Shown here piece by piece: positions 35,773-45,479 of a DNA stretch of 56,217 bases. The stretch spans positions 1-56,217 of the forward strand of contig JBKQIY010000232.1 of assembly GCA_052148155.1 (NCBI GenBank). Direction: 5' to 3'. Numbering within the stretch: position 1 is the first letter of the stretch; each line of letters begins with the position of its first letter. The notes under the pieces were generated by a model. That model did not search any database. It had not been told where the DNA came from and saw only the letters and a list, made by a program, of their open reading frames with translations. The translations under genes were made by a program, and so were the position numbers. Source of the DNA: JBBQER01 sp052148155 (GTDB lineage: Bacteria > Actinomycetota > Acidimicrobiia > IMCC26256 > PALSA-610).

Positions 35773-36372
35773 CCCGCGGACCGCGCGTGCTCAAGTCGTC
35801 GGGGACGACACGACGTCTCTCGGATGTCGCTTGGTTCTGCCGTAACCCGTGACCGACTACGAGTCTCGATCGCACAGATTTTTGGCAGCGGTGGATTGTT
35901 TCGCGACGTTGGTTTCGTTCGACGACGTTGTTGCGAGGGGCCGGGTCGCGAGTGCTCGAATTCCAAGCACGGCTTTGACTGTCGCCCCACCGCGAATTGG
36001 ACGACGCGTCAACCGTGCGTTGACGGACGCTGGTCCGCTCCGTGCAGCGGCATGCCGAACGCGCGCCGCTCGAAGGCGTCGGATCGAATCTTCCGATGAT
36101 GCGGGCTGCCCCGATCACCCATCCAGCCCGAATCCCGCCGATCCTGGGATGTGGGTGATGCGTGAACAGATCTGGTTCGTGGCCCCGGCGGGATCGGCAA
36201 CCGACCCTCCGCCAGGGGACCATCGCCGAGACCCTTCGGAAAACCGCGGCGACGCCTGAGGGTTGACGGCCCAGGTATGAAACCAAGGTTTCGTTACCTC
36301 GAGTCTCGGGTACACCAGGTTGTACACAGGCGGGCCTACCGGCCGCCAGGCACCGAACCTCGGGGGACCGTC
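35773..36372. other. 600-bp gap with possible regulatory palindromes
   Basis: A frame from the GTG at 35849 (TDYESRSHRFLAAVDCFATL) looks coding for about 35 residues and then degenerates; it may be a decayed gene. Near the right end are two palindromes, described separately. Nothing else is clear. Confidence 0.35.
36279..36325. promoter_or_regulatory. Two palindromes upstream of secreted protein
   Basis: GAAACC and GGTTTC at 36279-36292 are separated by AA. GTACA and TGTAC at 36310-36325 are separated by six bases. Both lie 50-95 bp upstream of the secreted protein start at 36373, where operators would sit. The two have different sequences and so suggest two factors. Confidence 0.35.
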
Positions 36373-37050
36373 ATGTCGAAACGGACGCCGCGCACACTTG
36401 CCGCCGTCGTGCTCACCCTGACCGCGTTAGCTCCGGTCACGATGTTGGCGTCACCCGCCTCCGCGTTCCCCAAGGGCGACCCCATCTACACGTTCAAATA
36501 CACCGTCGTCGCCACCACCCACATCGCCAAGGCGAATCTGACGATGTCGCCACCGCCTGGCATCTTCAAGGGCGGCATCGACCTCAGCACCGGTCAACTC
36601 CAAGGCAGCATCGCGCTGCCCGACACGACTTTCACCCAGTCCGAAGCCGGCGTCGGACTCGTCACCGCGACCGCCGCGATCGTCCAAACGAAACCGGTCA
36701 CCGGTCATGTCAACATCGGGACTTTCAAAGTCACGGCGACCTCGACCTTCAACATCCACATCATCACGATGTATCTCGCCACTCCCAAACTTCCGGTCAC
36801 ACTTCCATCGCTACCGGTTTCGCTCCCCCCGCTCACGATCCCGCCTGTCAACCTTGTCGGCAACTCGTGCAGCACGGCGACTCCGGTCAGCGTCACGATG
36901 AGCGGCACCGCACACCTCAGCTCAGCCTCGACGTTCAAAGGCACGTTCACGATCCCGGACTTCGCCAACTGCCAAGCCTTGACCTCGGTACTCAACGAAG
37001 AAATCCCCGGTCCCGGTAACACATTCTCGGCGACCGCGAAACCCAGCTGA
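36373..37050 (+). CDS. Secreted beta-rich protein, unknown family
   Basis: 225 residues, start ATG at 36373 with GGGGGA upstream. A signal peptide (RTLAAVVLTLTALAPVTM, cleavage near ASA-FPKGD) leads into a Thr/Ser-rich beta-strand chain. Segments include TYTFKYTVVATTHIAKA-like strands and FNIHIITMYLATPKLP, then a proline linker (PSLPVSLPPLTIPPV) and a last domain with two cysteines (GNSCST and DFANC) that could form a disulfide. No known family is recognised. It is followed by a strong hairpin and is therefore probably monocistronic. Confidence 0.7.
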   Translation: MSKRTPRTLAAVVLTLTALAPVTMLASPASAFPKGDPIYTFKYTVVATTHIAKANLTMSPPPGIFKGGIDLSTGQLQGSIALPDTTFTQSEAGVGLVTATAAIVQTKPVTGHVNIGTFKVTATSTFNIHIITMYLATPKLPVTLPSLPVSLPPLTIPPVNLVGNSCSTATPVSVTMSGTAHLSSASTFKGTFTIPDFANCQALTSVLNEEIPGPGNTFSATAKPS

Positions 37051-37054
37051 CCTG

Positions 37055-37092
37055 CAGATGTTCCCCGGGACCTGAAAGGTTCCGGGGATCTG
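37055..37092 (+). terminator. Hairpin terminator after secreted protein
   Basis: CCCCGGGACC at 37063-37072 pairs with GGTTCCGGGG at 37078-37087 (one G-U pair) around a TGAAA loop. The outer CAGAT and ATCTG also pair. It begins 5 bp after the stop codon at 37050, the expected position for intrinsic termination. A T-run is absent. Confidence 0.65.
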
Positions 37093-37145
37093 GTGCCGTT
37101 GTCGTGCGTTGCTGGACTTCCGAACCCAGGTCGCTTGGATCTCCC

Positions 37146-37200
37146 CGCGGGAGGCTCCTGACGGGCGAAAGCGGGTGGTGGCGGCAGAAGCCTCCACGCG
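37146..37200. other. Possible structured RNA element
   Basis: CGCG plus GGAGGCT at 37146-37156 pairs with AGCCTCC plus CGCG at 37189-37200, with one bulged base. This gives an 11-bp stem closing a loop of about 32 bases that includes GGGCGAAAGC. No downstream gene on the plus strand is close, and the HDOD gene ends nearby on the other strand. It could be an RNA fold or a coincidence of high GC. Confidence 0.25.
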
Positions 37201-37338
37201 CGGGCAGATCCGACGGTACTGCTACCCGAACCCGGCGGGTGTCAAACCTCGTTCATTAGCACCGGGGTACCTAAGCCCTCACGCGGACGGCGGACAACAA
37301 CATGGTCGGATCTGCCGGCGCGTCGACATCGAGGCCCG

Positions 37339-38250
37339 TTAGATCGCGCCAAGGAGTCCTGCGAGGGTTTCGGTTTCTTCGACCGTCCGGTCGACGAAGG
37401 AATCGACCGATGCGACACGAAGTCCGAGTGCGCCGAACACGTTGTCGGGTTCTTCCGCTGGTTCGTGGTTGAAGGTCGGCAGGTTGAACGCGGCCGCGGC
37501 CAGCGCTTCACCGAGGATGACCACCCGACCGAGTTTGTCGCTCACTTCATGCGGGTTGTGGTGATGTGTTCGAAGCGCATTGACGATCGCCGGGGGCAAG
37601 TTCCATGCGGCGAGCGCTTCCCCTCCGAGGGCCGCGTGGTCGGCCCCGTACGTGTCGACCTCGTCGTCGAGGAGGCTGTCGGCTTGCTCGGGACCGGCGG
37701 CGATACGAGCCGAGTAGTTGTCGCGGTCGTACCGGTACAGCAGGACCGTGCCGAGGTCGTGCAGCAATCCAGCGCAGATCGCGTCGCCGCGCGGAGCCGA
37801 GCACATCCGGGCGGCGATCGCCGATGCGGCGGCGACGGCGACGGCATGGTTCCAGAACCCTGGTGGGAGGTCTTCGGGCCGGCCGAACATGCCGGATGCG
37901 GTACTGACCACGAGGGTACGGATGGTGGTCGCGCCGAGCGTGACGACTGCTTGGTCGAGGCTGGCGACCCGGGCGGACATGCCGAACTGTGCAGAGTTCG
38001 CGAGCTGTAGCGCACGCGCGCACAACGCCGGGTCTGACTGCAATACGGCGGCGACGTCTTGGGCACTCGCGTTCGGGTCGTCGAGTACGACCAACGCCCG
38101 CCCGATCGCCGACTGCTGCACCGGCAACTCGGCGAGCAGCGCGGCGACGTCGATGCGTCTCACGCCTGTCTGGCGCGGGTCATCAACCGCCGAATGGTCG
38201 GCTGAATGCACGTCGCCGGGCGTTGTCCGTTTTCTGGGCCGGCTTCGCAT
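37339..38250 (-). CDS. HDOD-domain protein
   Basis: 303 residues from ATG 38250, with GGAGG just upstream; GTG at 38163 is an alternative. The HDOD core has LLAELPVQQSAIGRAL, LQSDPALCARALQLANSAQF, LDQAVVTLGATTIRTLVV and the degenerate HD motif GLLHDLGTVLLYRYD. HDOD domains lack most of the metal ligands of true HD phosphohydrolases and act as signalling or scaffold modules, often in c-di-GMP or motility control. Here it is a single-domain form without a receiver domain. A sensor kinase and diguanylate cyclase lie 2-6 kb away on the other strand, but no direct link is shown. Confidence 0.85.
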   Translation of the reverse strand: MRSRPRKRTTPGDVHSADHSAVDDPRQTGVRRIDVAALLAELPVQQSAIGRALVVLDDPNASAQDVAAVLQSDPALCARALQLANSAQFGMSARVASLDQAVVTLGATTIRTLVVSTASGMFGRPEDLPPGFWNHAVAVAAASAIAARMCSAPRGDAICAGLLHDLGTVLLYRYDRDNYSARIAAGPEQADSLLDDEVDTYGADHAALGGEALAAWNLPPAIVNALRTHHHNPHEVSDKLGRVVILGEALAAAAFNLPTFNHEPAEEPDNVFGALGLRVASVDSFVDRTVEETETLAGLLGAI

Positions 38251-38927
38251 GGACCTCCACGGGACAGGACTCGTTCGCGTCGTTGGAACAACGCGTGCGA
38301 CGCCGGCGAGCAAGGAGGAGCACGCGAGCGACATTGCTGCAGTACCTCGATTACGGCGTTCTCAAACATGTCGGACAAGTTCAATCGACGGCGCGTCCAG
38401 CCGATTGGGTCGCATCCGCCGCGATGTGCGCGCGGGAGATCGGCAAGGCCACCCGAGCTGGAGATCGCCGGCAGAGTGTCTTGACCGCGCGGGCCGATGT
38501 CCGTGTTCCGGCGGCACCTTGGCACCATGATTCTGCCCATCTGGCGTTGCTGAATCTGAACACGGCGTCGGCAGCGCCGAATCCAACTCCTCCGATCCGC
38601 ACTCGGCGCCGTTCGTCGTTCGTCGCGCGGGCGGATCGTCAACCACGGCGACAAGATGTGGAGACTGTGACGTAACGGCGACCTCGGCCCGGTTCGTCAG
38701 TCACCCCACCTGTCGCTCGCCCGGCGATCCGGCGGCACCGTTGGGGGGGTACGGATTCGATATTGGGAAGGCGTTTCGCTGCTCGTCGGACCCGCGTCAG
38801 CCCTTCGCGCCATCGTTCTTGACCGACCCGGTTTCGTCGATGACGAAGGACCAACCGTGCGCTCTGTCAACTGCTGCGGCCCCGCGTCGTCTGGACACCA
38901 TCAGGGGTCGGATCGACGCTCACATCG
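38251..38927. other. 677-bp gap without a clear gene
   Basis: Between the HDOD gene and the next minus-strand gene. Frames on both strands are low-information. It includes a seven-G run near 38745. I see nothing that I can call. Confidence 0.35.
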
Positions 38928-39386
38928 TCACTGTGCGGTCGGGGTAAACAACGCCGCGATCTGATCGATCGCTGCTTGTTCGGCGGGGCTGACCGTCTTG
39001 GCCGCTCCCGCGACTGCCTTGGCGATGTCGACGAGCCAGGCGCCGACTTGCGCGGCCTCGTCGGCGGACAGTTTCGCCAGCGCCGTCGCCGCCGGCTGCA
39101 GGTCGGCCAACGAGCGCTGCAGCGTTTCGTCTATGGACGAGCCTCGATGTTCTTTCATGTCGTGTCGTGCTTCCTTCGTCTCTGCATCCGCCGCGATCTG
39201 CGTGATGAGCGCGTCGGCTGAGCCACGATTGCCGGGCCGCGCGATTGCGCGGGCGCTCGCGCTCGCCTCTTTGACCAGTGAGATCGGACCGTGCTCGCCG
39301 GTCACGAAGATCGCCTGAGTGATGAGCAGCGGTGCGTCGGTGAGCGCATGCCACTGGGCGTCGCTGAACACGGACTTGTCGGTCAT
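38928..39386 (-). CDS. Hypothetical helical protein
   Basis: 152 residues with AGGAGC upstream of the ATG. Composition is alanine-rich and helical: SDAQWHALTDAPLLITQAI, KEASASARAIARPG, TALAKLSADEAAQVGAWLVD and AEQAAIDQIAALF. No signal peptide, membrane segment or cysteine is present. This looks like an actinobacterial protein of unknown function with a helical-bundle fold. The gene stands alone, with large gaps on both sides. Confidence 0.72.
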   Translation of the reverse strand: MTDKSVFSDAQWHALTDAPLLITQAIFVTGEHGPISLVKEASASARAIARPGNRGSADALITQIAADAETKEARHDMKEHRGSSIDETLQRSLADLQPAATALAKLSADEAAQVGAWLVDIAKAVAGAAKTVSPAEQAAIDQIAALFTPTAQ

Positions 39387-40009
39387 TTCTGCGCTCCTAG
39401 CTCCGAGGTGGGTACAAGCCTACGACCCGAAGGAGCGGGTGGAAGATACCAATGGGCGCAGTCGGTCCTGCGGGCAGAACAAGCATGCAAGGCCAGAACG
39501 TGAGTCGTGGTTCGGGGTCGCGTTGTCCTGCACGGTACGCGACTCCTTCTCCCCCGCCACACAACGCCCATCAGGAGAGCCGCACGATTCGGCTATCGAA
39601 TTCCACAGGTTCAACGACGCGGCCGCGACTCCGTGCTTCGACTCGATGACCTTCGCGGTCGGCTTCACTCACCGCACGGCCCCGCGGACTGCTGAATCAT
39701 CGAGTGGAGATCGACGGACTGAGGGTCCGGGTCGGGGCGGATCGCCTACAGGATCCCGGAGCTGGTGCCGATGTGAGGTTCGTGGGTCGTTACCGGGACG
39801 AGCGTCGTGACTGTCGCGCGTCCCGTTGCGTGCTCGGGTCGAGGATGCGTGCGATGTTCCGGTCGGTCGCGGGTGGGGTGCCGGGGTGATCGTTGGGGGG
39901 ACGGTGCGCGCAGGACGCGCGGGTAACGGTCGTCGCGCATCCCGTTCCGATCGTTCGTCGGGCCGCCTCGGTTTGGCGAGACAGTACGAGTTACACACGA
40001 GGGACGGCG
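39387..40009. other. 623-bp gap upstream of the sensor kinase
   Basis: Divergent promoter region for the helical protein and the sensor kinase. A minus-strand frame from 39668 (MKPTAKVIESKHGVAA) looks faintly coding but ends at 39420 without a known domain. Nothing else stands out. Confidence 0.35.
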
Positions 40010-43000
40010 ATGACGGCTCTATTGTCTGATATCGATGGAAACCGCGTCGATAAGCGCGTACGGATTGCGTTCTATGTCAGCACAGCACTTGTCGGCGCTT
40101 TTTTGGTTTCATTGATCCTTCGGCGCGTTGGTTCTTATTACACTCCGGTGGACGGCTGGGGTGTAGATCTTTTCGAGTTGACCATGGCGGCAATCTGTAC
40201 CGGCCGCTATTTCGAGAGGTCGTGGCGTAGAAGCCCGTCAGACGCGAGAGTATTTCCACTTGTTCTCGGCGCGGCCTGCTGCATGTGGGCGTTGGGGGAT
40301 TTCGCCCTCACCATCGAGTCGCTACGGCAGGCGACGCCACCGGTTCCATCGGTCGCAAACGGTTTCTGGCTCGGTTTCTTCCCGCTCTGCTTTATCGCCT
40401 TCATACTTGTTATCCGCCGTGGCAACAGCGGATCACTGATTGCGACGTCGCTGGGCGGGTTGATCGCAGGACTGGGTGTGGCTGCTCTGTCAGCGGCATA
40501 CGTATTCAGCGCCATCGTGAAGGAGACGGGCGGGAGTGCCCTGTCGACCGCCACGAACATGACGTATCCCGTCGGTGATCTCCTCCTCCTGGCGCTCGCC
40601 GTCGCTGGCTTGGCCATCCTTCCGAAGGAGTACAAGCGGTTTCTTGTCATCGCAGGTTTCGCCCTCGCTGCCAACGCGCTCGGAGATGGATTTGCTCTGC
40701 TGCAGCCGAACAGCAGGATGGGCTACGTCACTAATGCGGCGGCGTGGCCGGTCTCCTTGTTGCTATTGGCGATCGCAGCGTGGGTCCAGCCAGCCAACGC
40801 GAGGCTGCGGACCGCTAACGCCGAAAGCGCAGGCACCGAAAAAACAGCCGGGTTCGCTCTCCCAGCCTTCGGTGCCCTCGCGAGCATGTGCGTGCTCATC
40901 TCCGCCACCGTCGGCCATGTGGAGAAAACCGCGGTCGGCGTCGCGACCGCGACACTCCTTGTGGTTGGAGTACGGCTGACGCTCACGATACGCGCGGCCC
41001 AGGCGTTGAACTCGGCCCGCTTCCGATCCCTGATCGACAACGCGCGGGACCTGATCCTGGTCACTGAAGCCGACTTCCAGATCGCGTACATCACGCCATC
41101 ATCGGAACGGGTGCTCGGCTATGCGCCGCAGGAACTCCAGGGCAGCCAGCTCACCGGCATCGTCCATCCCGACGAGTGCGACGCGACGCTCAGCTACTTG
41201 CGACATCTTGGCGATGAGAGCGGCGAGACCGCCGAGTTCGAAACCCGCGTACGCCATCGTGATGGCACATGGCGAACGATCGCCTGGACCGGCACCGATC
41301 TGCTTGGCGACCCCTCGGTGCGTGGGTACGTGCTCAACGGTAGCGACGTCACCGAAGCACGTCGCGCCTCCGAAGACTTGGCCGCAGCTCGCGATCAAGC
41401 GATGGAGGCGTCACGGCTCAAGTCGCAGTTCCTCGCGTCCATGAGTCACGAGATCCGCACCCCAATGAACGCGGTGATTGGACTGAACGAGCTCCTGCTC
41501 GGCACCGATCTCGATTCCGAACAGCACGAATATGCAGCCGGTGTCGGCACCGCAGCCGAGGGACTCCTTGCAATCATCAACGACATTCTCGATTTCTCGA
41601 AAGTCGAGGCTGGCAAGCTGGAACTCGAATCAATCGACTTCGATCTCGGGCTCTTGCTCGAAGACGTCGTCGCTCTCCTCGCCGACAACGCGCAACGTAA
41701 GGGTCTCGAGCTTCTTGCTCATCCCCACCCTGACCTCAGAACGACCGTCCGCGGCGACCCGACTCGTCTTCGCCAGGTGCTCGTCAACCTCGTCTCGAAC
41801 GCGGTCAAGTTCACCAGTACCGGTGAGGTCGTTCTGCGCGCAGAGCCGGTCTCCGACGAGGCCCGTCCGGATGGCGTGATCCGGTTCGAGGTCGTCGATA
41901 CCGGACTGGGTATCGCGCCTGCTGATCAGATCCGCATGTTCGAGCCGTTCTCGCAGGCCGACAACTCGACGACACGTCGGTTCGGTGGCACTGGGCTCGG
42001 GCTTGCGATTGTGCGGCAGCTCGTGGAGCTCATGGGCGGCGAACTTGGCCTCGACAGCGAGGTCGATCAGGGCAGCACGTTCTGGTTCGAGCTCGCCCTC
42101 GATCGTCGAAACACAACGTGCGGCGAGCCGCGACCGACATCGGCGGAGCTTGCATCTTTGCGTGCGATCGTCGTGGACGACAACGCCACGAACCGGCTTA
42201 TCTTGCGCCAACAGCTCGCATCGTGGGGCATCCACCCCGACGAAGCCGAAGACGCGCGGACCGCCCTTGCCCACATCAGCGGCGCCGCGACCCAACGCCT
42301 CGCCTATGACTTTGCGATCCTGGATCTCAACATGCCCGGCATGGACGGCCTCGAACTCGCCCGCGCGATCAAGGCGGATCCTGTCACCGCGGGGACGAAG
42401 CTGTTCCTACTCAGCTCGTCGGGTCGCGTCTCCAAAGACGTCGCGGTCGCGGCGGAGTTGAGCGGAACGCTCGCGAAACCCGTCCGCCAATCGGAGCTTT
42501 TCAACTGTTTGATCGAAGGACTGCACATGGAACCATCCGCCGAGTTCTCCCACGAGCCGACCGCTCGCGACTCGGGTTCCGCTGAGCGTGGCATCGTGTT
42601 GTTGGTCGAGGACAACACGATGAATCAGCTCGTCGCGACCCGAATGCTCGCCAAACTGGGCTACCGGTGCGACGTCGCGAATAACGGACAAGAAGCGATC
42701 GGTTTTCTCGCCGCGGGCGAATACGACGCAGTGCTCATGGACTGCCAAATGCCCGTCATGGACGGCTACGAAGCGACCCGCGAACTCCGCCGATCCGAGA
42801 ACGGCACGGATCGCCGGATTCCGGTAATCGCGATGACCGCCGCCGCGCTGCAAGGCGACCGCGAAGCATGCCTCGAAGCCGGCATGGACGACTACATCAC
42901 CAAACCCATCCGGATCGAAACGATCGACGAAACACTCAGCCGTTGGATCACAGCGATCGCCCGACCGAACGAACAGCCCGACATTGAAACAGCACGTGCA

Positions 43001-43354
43001 GCCGACACCGTGATCGACGCCGAACGATTCACAGTGCTGCGCGAACTCGATGCCGGCGATGGTGAACTGCTCTCCATGCTGGTCAACGAATATCTCAACG
43101 ACGGGACACAACTGCTCGCGACGCTACGCGAGGCACTCGCCGAAGGAGATCCGCACATCCTCGAGCGCACCGCTCATACCTTGAAAGGCTCCAGCGCGAA
43201 CCTCGGCGCTGTTCGTCTCGCCGAGATCTGCGGTCGACTCGAAGCGCTCGGGCGAGCCGGCGCCCTCGGGACCGCACCACGACTTGTCGACGATGCAGAC
43301 GCTGCGTTCGCGCAAGTACGAGCGGCACTCGCCGTCGAAGTCGCCGAGGTCTGA
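40010..43354 (+). CDS. Hybrid sensor histidine kinase with PAS, two REC and Hpt domains
   Basis: 1114 residues from ATG 40010, with GAGGGA upstream. Residues 1-320 form a membrane sensor of about eight helices. A PAS domain (about 335-455) reads NARDLILVTEADFQIAYITP. HisKA has FLASMSHEIRTPMNAV near 475-490 with the phospho-accepting histidine. The ATPase domain has LVNLVSNAVKF and GGTGLGLAIV (about 585-695). Receiver one (about 718-835) has AILDLNMPGMDG, receiver two (about 860-980) AVLMDCQMPVMDG, and an Hpt domain (about 1005-1110) ends the chain with RTAHTLKGSSANLG. All phosphoacceptor residues are present. The REC-GGDEF gene begins 1 bp after its stop. Confidence 0.96.
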   Translation: MTALLSDIDGNRVDKRVRIAFYVSTALVGAFLVSLILRRVGSYYTPVDGWGVDLFELTMAAICTGRYFERSWRRSPSDARVFPLVLGAACCMWALGDFALTIESLRQATPPVPSVANGFWLGFFPLCFIAFILVIRRGNSGSLIATSLGGLIAGLGVAALSAAYVFSAIVKETGGSALSTATNMTYPVGDLLLLALAVAGLAILPKEYKRFLVIAGFALAANALGDGFALLQPNSRMGYVTNAAAWPVSLLLLAIAAWVQPANARLRTANAESAGTEKTAGFALPAFGALASMCVLISATVGHVEKTAVGVATATLLVVGVRLTLTIRAAQALNSARFRSLIDNARDLILVTEADFQIAYITPSSERVLGYAPQELQGSQLTGIVHPDECDATLSYLRHLGDESGETAEFETRVRHRDGTWRTIAWTGTDLLGDPSVRGYVLNGSDVTEARRASEDLAAARDQAMEASRLKSQFLASMSHEIRTPMNAVIGLNELLLGTDLDSEQHEYAAGVGTAAEGLLAIINDILDFSKVEAGKLELESIDFDLGLLLEDVVALLADNAQRKGLELLAHPHPDLRTTVRGDPTRLRQVLVNLVSNAVKFTSTGEVVLRAEPVSDEARPDGVIRFEVVDTGLGIAPADQIRMFEPFSQADNSTTRRFGGTGLGLAIVRQLVELMGGELGLDSEVDQGSTFWFELALDRRNTTCGEPRPTSAELASLRAIVVDDNATNRLILRQQLASWGIHPDEAEDARTALAHISGAATQRLAYDFAILDLNMPGMDGLELARAIKADPVTAGTKLFLLSSSGRVSKDVAVAAELSGTLAKPVRQSELFNCLIEGLHMEPSAEFSHEPTARDSGSAERGIVLLVEDNTMNQLVATRMLAKLGYRCDVANNGQEAIGFLAAGEYDAVLMDCQMPVMDGYEATRELRRSENGTDRRIPVIAMTAAALQGDREACLEAGMDDYITKPIRIETIDETLSRWITAIARPNEQPDIETARAADTVIDAERFTVLRELDAGDGELLSMLVNEYLNDGTQLLATLREALAEGDPHILERTAHTLKGSSANLGAVRLAEICGRLEALGRAGALGTAPRLVDDADAAFAQVRAALAVEVAEV

Positions 43355-43355
43355 A

Positions 43356-44318
43356 ATGCGGGTCCTCGTCGCCGACGACGAAACAACGACGCGGCTGCTC
43401 GTCAAAGCGGTCGTGCAAAAACTCGGACACGAATGCCTCGTCGCCAACGACGGCGACCGCGCATGGTCGCTCCTGCAATCGATTCCTATCGACGTACTCA
43501 TCACCGACTGGATGATGCCCGGTCTCGACGGTCCGGAACTCTGCCGACGCATCCGATCCCGACCGGCCGACACCAACGCCTACACCTACACGATCCTTGC
43601 GACCGTGATGAGCGCACGGGCCGACGTCCTTGCCGGCATGCAAGCCGGCGCCGACGACTACCTGATCAAACCGCTCGACCCGTTCGACGTCCAGACCCGC
43701 CTCATCGCCGCCGAACGCGTCACCACACTTCACACCGAACTCGCGGACTACCGCATCCAACTCCAACGACTCAACGGTGAACTCGCCGAAGAAGCCCGAA
43801 CCGATCCACTCACCCAACTCGGCAACCGGCTCCGACTCCGAGAAGACCTCCAGATCCTGCACGCCCGAGCGCGACGGCACGCCCGCCCCTACAGCATCGC
43901 GATGTGCGACCTCGACAACTTCAAGGCCTACAACGACACCTACGGCCACCCCCAAGGCGACCAAGCCCTCCAACACATCGCCGCGATCCTCGCCGCAGAC
44001 CAACGCGCGGGAGACACGGCCTACCGATACGGCGGAGAAGAATTCGTCATTCTGTACGCCGACGAACAGCTCCCCGGAGCTGTCGTCGCCACCGACCGCC
44101 TACGCCAAACCATCGAAAGACTTGCGGTGCCCCATATCGGCAACAACCCCCACGGCATTCTCACCATCAGCGTCGGCGTCGCAACCTACGAACCCGGTCA
44201 CGACCACACCGCCGCCGCGATACTTGAACTCGCCGATCAAGCCCTCTACGCCGCCAAACAACGAGGCCGCAACCAAACTGCCACAGCCGACACCACCAAC
44301 CTCACCCCCGCACGCTGA
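43356..44318 (+). CDS. Response regulator with GGDEF domain (diguanylate cyclase)
   Basis: 320 residues. The receiver domain (1-120) has the acidic pair ADDE, phosphoacceptor Asp51 in LITDWMMPG and the conserved lysine in DYLIKPLDP. A coiled linker leads to the GGDEF domain. It carries RTDPLTQLGNRL, CDLDNFKAYNDTYGH, the active-site RYGGEEF at 224-230 and the RxxD inhibitory site as RAGD at 217-220. It should make c-di-GMP when phosphorylated, with product inhibition, as in PleD/WspR. It sits 1 bp after the hybrid kinase, whose Hpt domain is the likely phosphate donor. No dedicated c-di-GMP phosphodiesterase is close. Confidence 0.95.
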   Translation: MRVLVADDETTTRLLVKAVVQKLGHECLVANDGDRAWSLLQSIPIDVLITDWMMPGLDGPELCRRIRSRPADTNAYTYTILATVMSARADVLAGMQAGADDYLIKPLDPFDVQTRLIAAERVTTLHTELADYRIQLQRLNGELAEEARTDPLTQLGNRLRLREDLQILHARARRHARPYSIAMCDLDNFKAYNDTYGHPQGDQALQHIAAILAADQRAGDTAYRYGGEEFVILYADEQLPGAVVATDRLRQTIERLAVPHIGNNPHGILTISVGVATYEPGHDHTAAAILELADQALYAAKQRGRNQTATADTTNLTPAR

Positions 44319-45479
44319 ACTTGATTGCTGCGCCGTCCGCCAGGTCGCGATCGGTTTGCGTGCCGACACCGCGGTCGTTTCGGTGTGGTACGAACTGTCT
44401 GCCGATTCTCGTCGGCTCGTGTTCGCAGAGCCGACGGGATCGCTCCCCAGCACGTCGAGGTCGACGTGCTGCGCAAACATTCGAAGTCTTGGACCTACCA
44501 GGGAGGACGGCGGACTCGGAACCCGGCCGTCGTAGTGCTCGAAGGGCAGAGCCCAGGCACCGACGGATCGTTGGGCAGGTCGTCCTCGTCACGGCCGAGC
44601 CGCTGGCGTGCTGGCGTCGCGTGTCTCGACCCCAGCACTGAACCGACCCGAATCGTGCGGACCCGAAATCTCGGCCGTCGGAGCGTGACCAAGCGGGACT
44701 ACTCGTGTGCGTACGAGGTTCGGATTCCTGCCCTGGGGTGAGGAGATCGTTGGCGGTCCCGAAACCCGGCGTCGGCCATCGTCTGCGAACTGCGATCGGG
44801 GCGCATGCGAGCAGCGCGACGGCCGACGAAGCCGCCTCGGCGAGTCGTGCGTGTCGGGCCGGCAGCCTCGGCGCGTCGGCGGCACGGCTGCCGGCAGTGC
44901 CGTCGCGCGGGGCCGTCGGTTTCGTTATGCCTTCGCGAACGTCGGAGACGGCGCGGCACTCAACTCCACGGTGAGCGTGTCCTACCGGCGAAGCATCGAC
45001 GCCTGACACGCCGCGCCGCAGCGCCCCTCCGCCATACGTGTTGGCCCCGACCCACGAGGCTTCGGCACCCACCGGGGCCACCTGGATTGGGTGACCTGAT
45101 CTCGCGTTGGACGGGCGCGAGCGACTCCCCTCCGGAAGCCCGCAGCCGCAAACCACGATCGGTGTCGAGCGGACGTCACAGCGTTTGGGTCCGCTGATCG
45201 GCCGGCATCCATGGGCGGGCGGTTCCACGGGTCTGAGTCGTCTTCGGACGCAGCGCAGACCGCCGTCCGCGCAGGTCAGCGCTTTCGAAGCCAACGCTCC
45301 GTCGAGCACCTTTTCGCATGCAGGCGATCCGCACACCAAAAGAGTGTTTCCTTTTCATGGTCCGGACGATTACATTCGTGACGGGCGATGACTCGGCCCG
45401 TTCTCGCTGTTGGGTACAGGTCGTGAGTTCCCGCTCGACGGCCATCGGTGAGCAACGATTGATTCTCAGGGGGATCCAC
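44319..45479. other. 1.16-kb gap, possibly holding decayed genes
   Basis: The longest empty stretch here. A frame from 44335 to about 44440 (VAIGLRADTAVVSVWYELSA) and another from about 44440 to 44560 (HVEVDVLRKHSKSWTYQGG) look coding and could be one gene broken by a shift. Near 44920-45005 a frame reads FRYAFANVGDGAALN before a stop. None matches a family that I know. The remainder is random-looking. Confidence 0.35.

Noticed and set aside
37100..37300. Riboswitch resembling the c-di-AMP (ydaO) class
   Set aside because: Only scattered words match the consensus, and no cell-wall hydrolase or transporter gene follows on the plus strand.
44302..45339. 345-residue minus-strand open frame
   Set aside because: Amino-acid composition (Arg, Ser, Pro, Cys) is that of chance high-GC frames; no motif is present.
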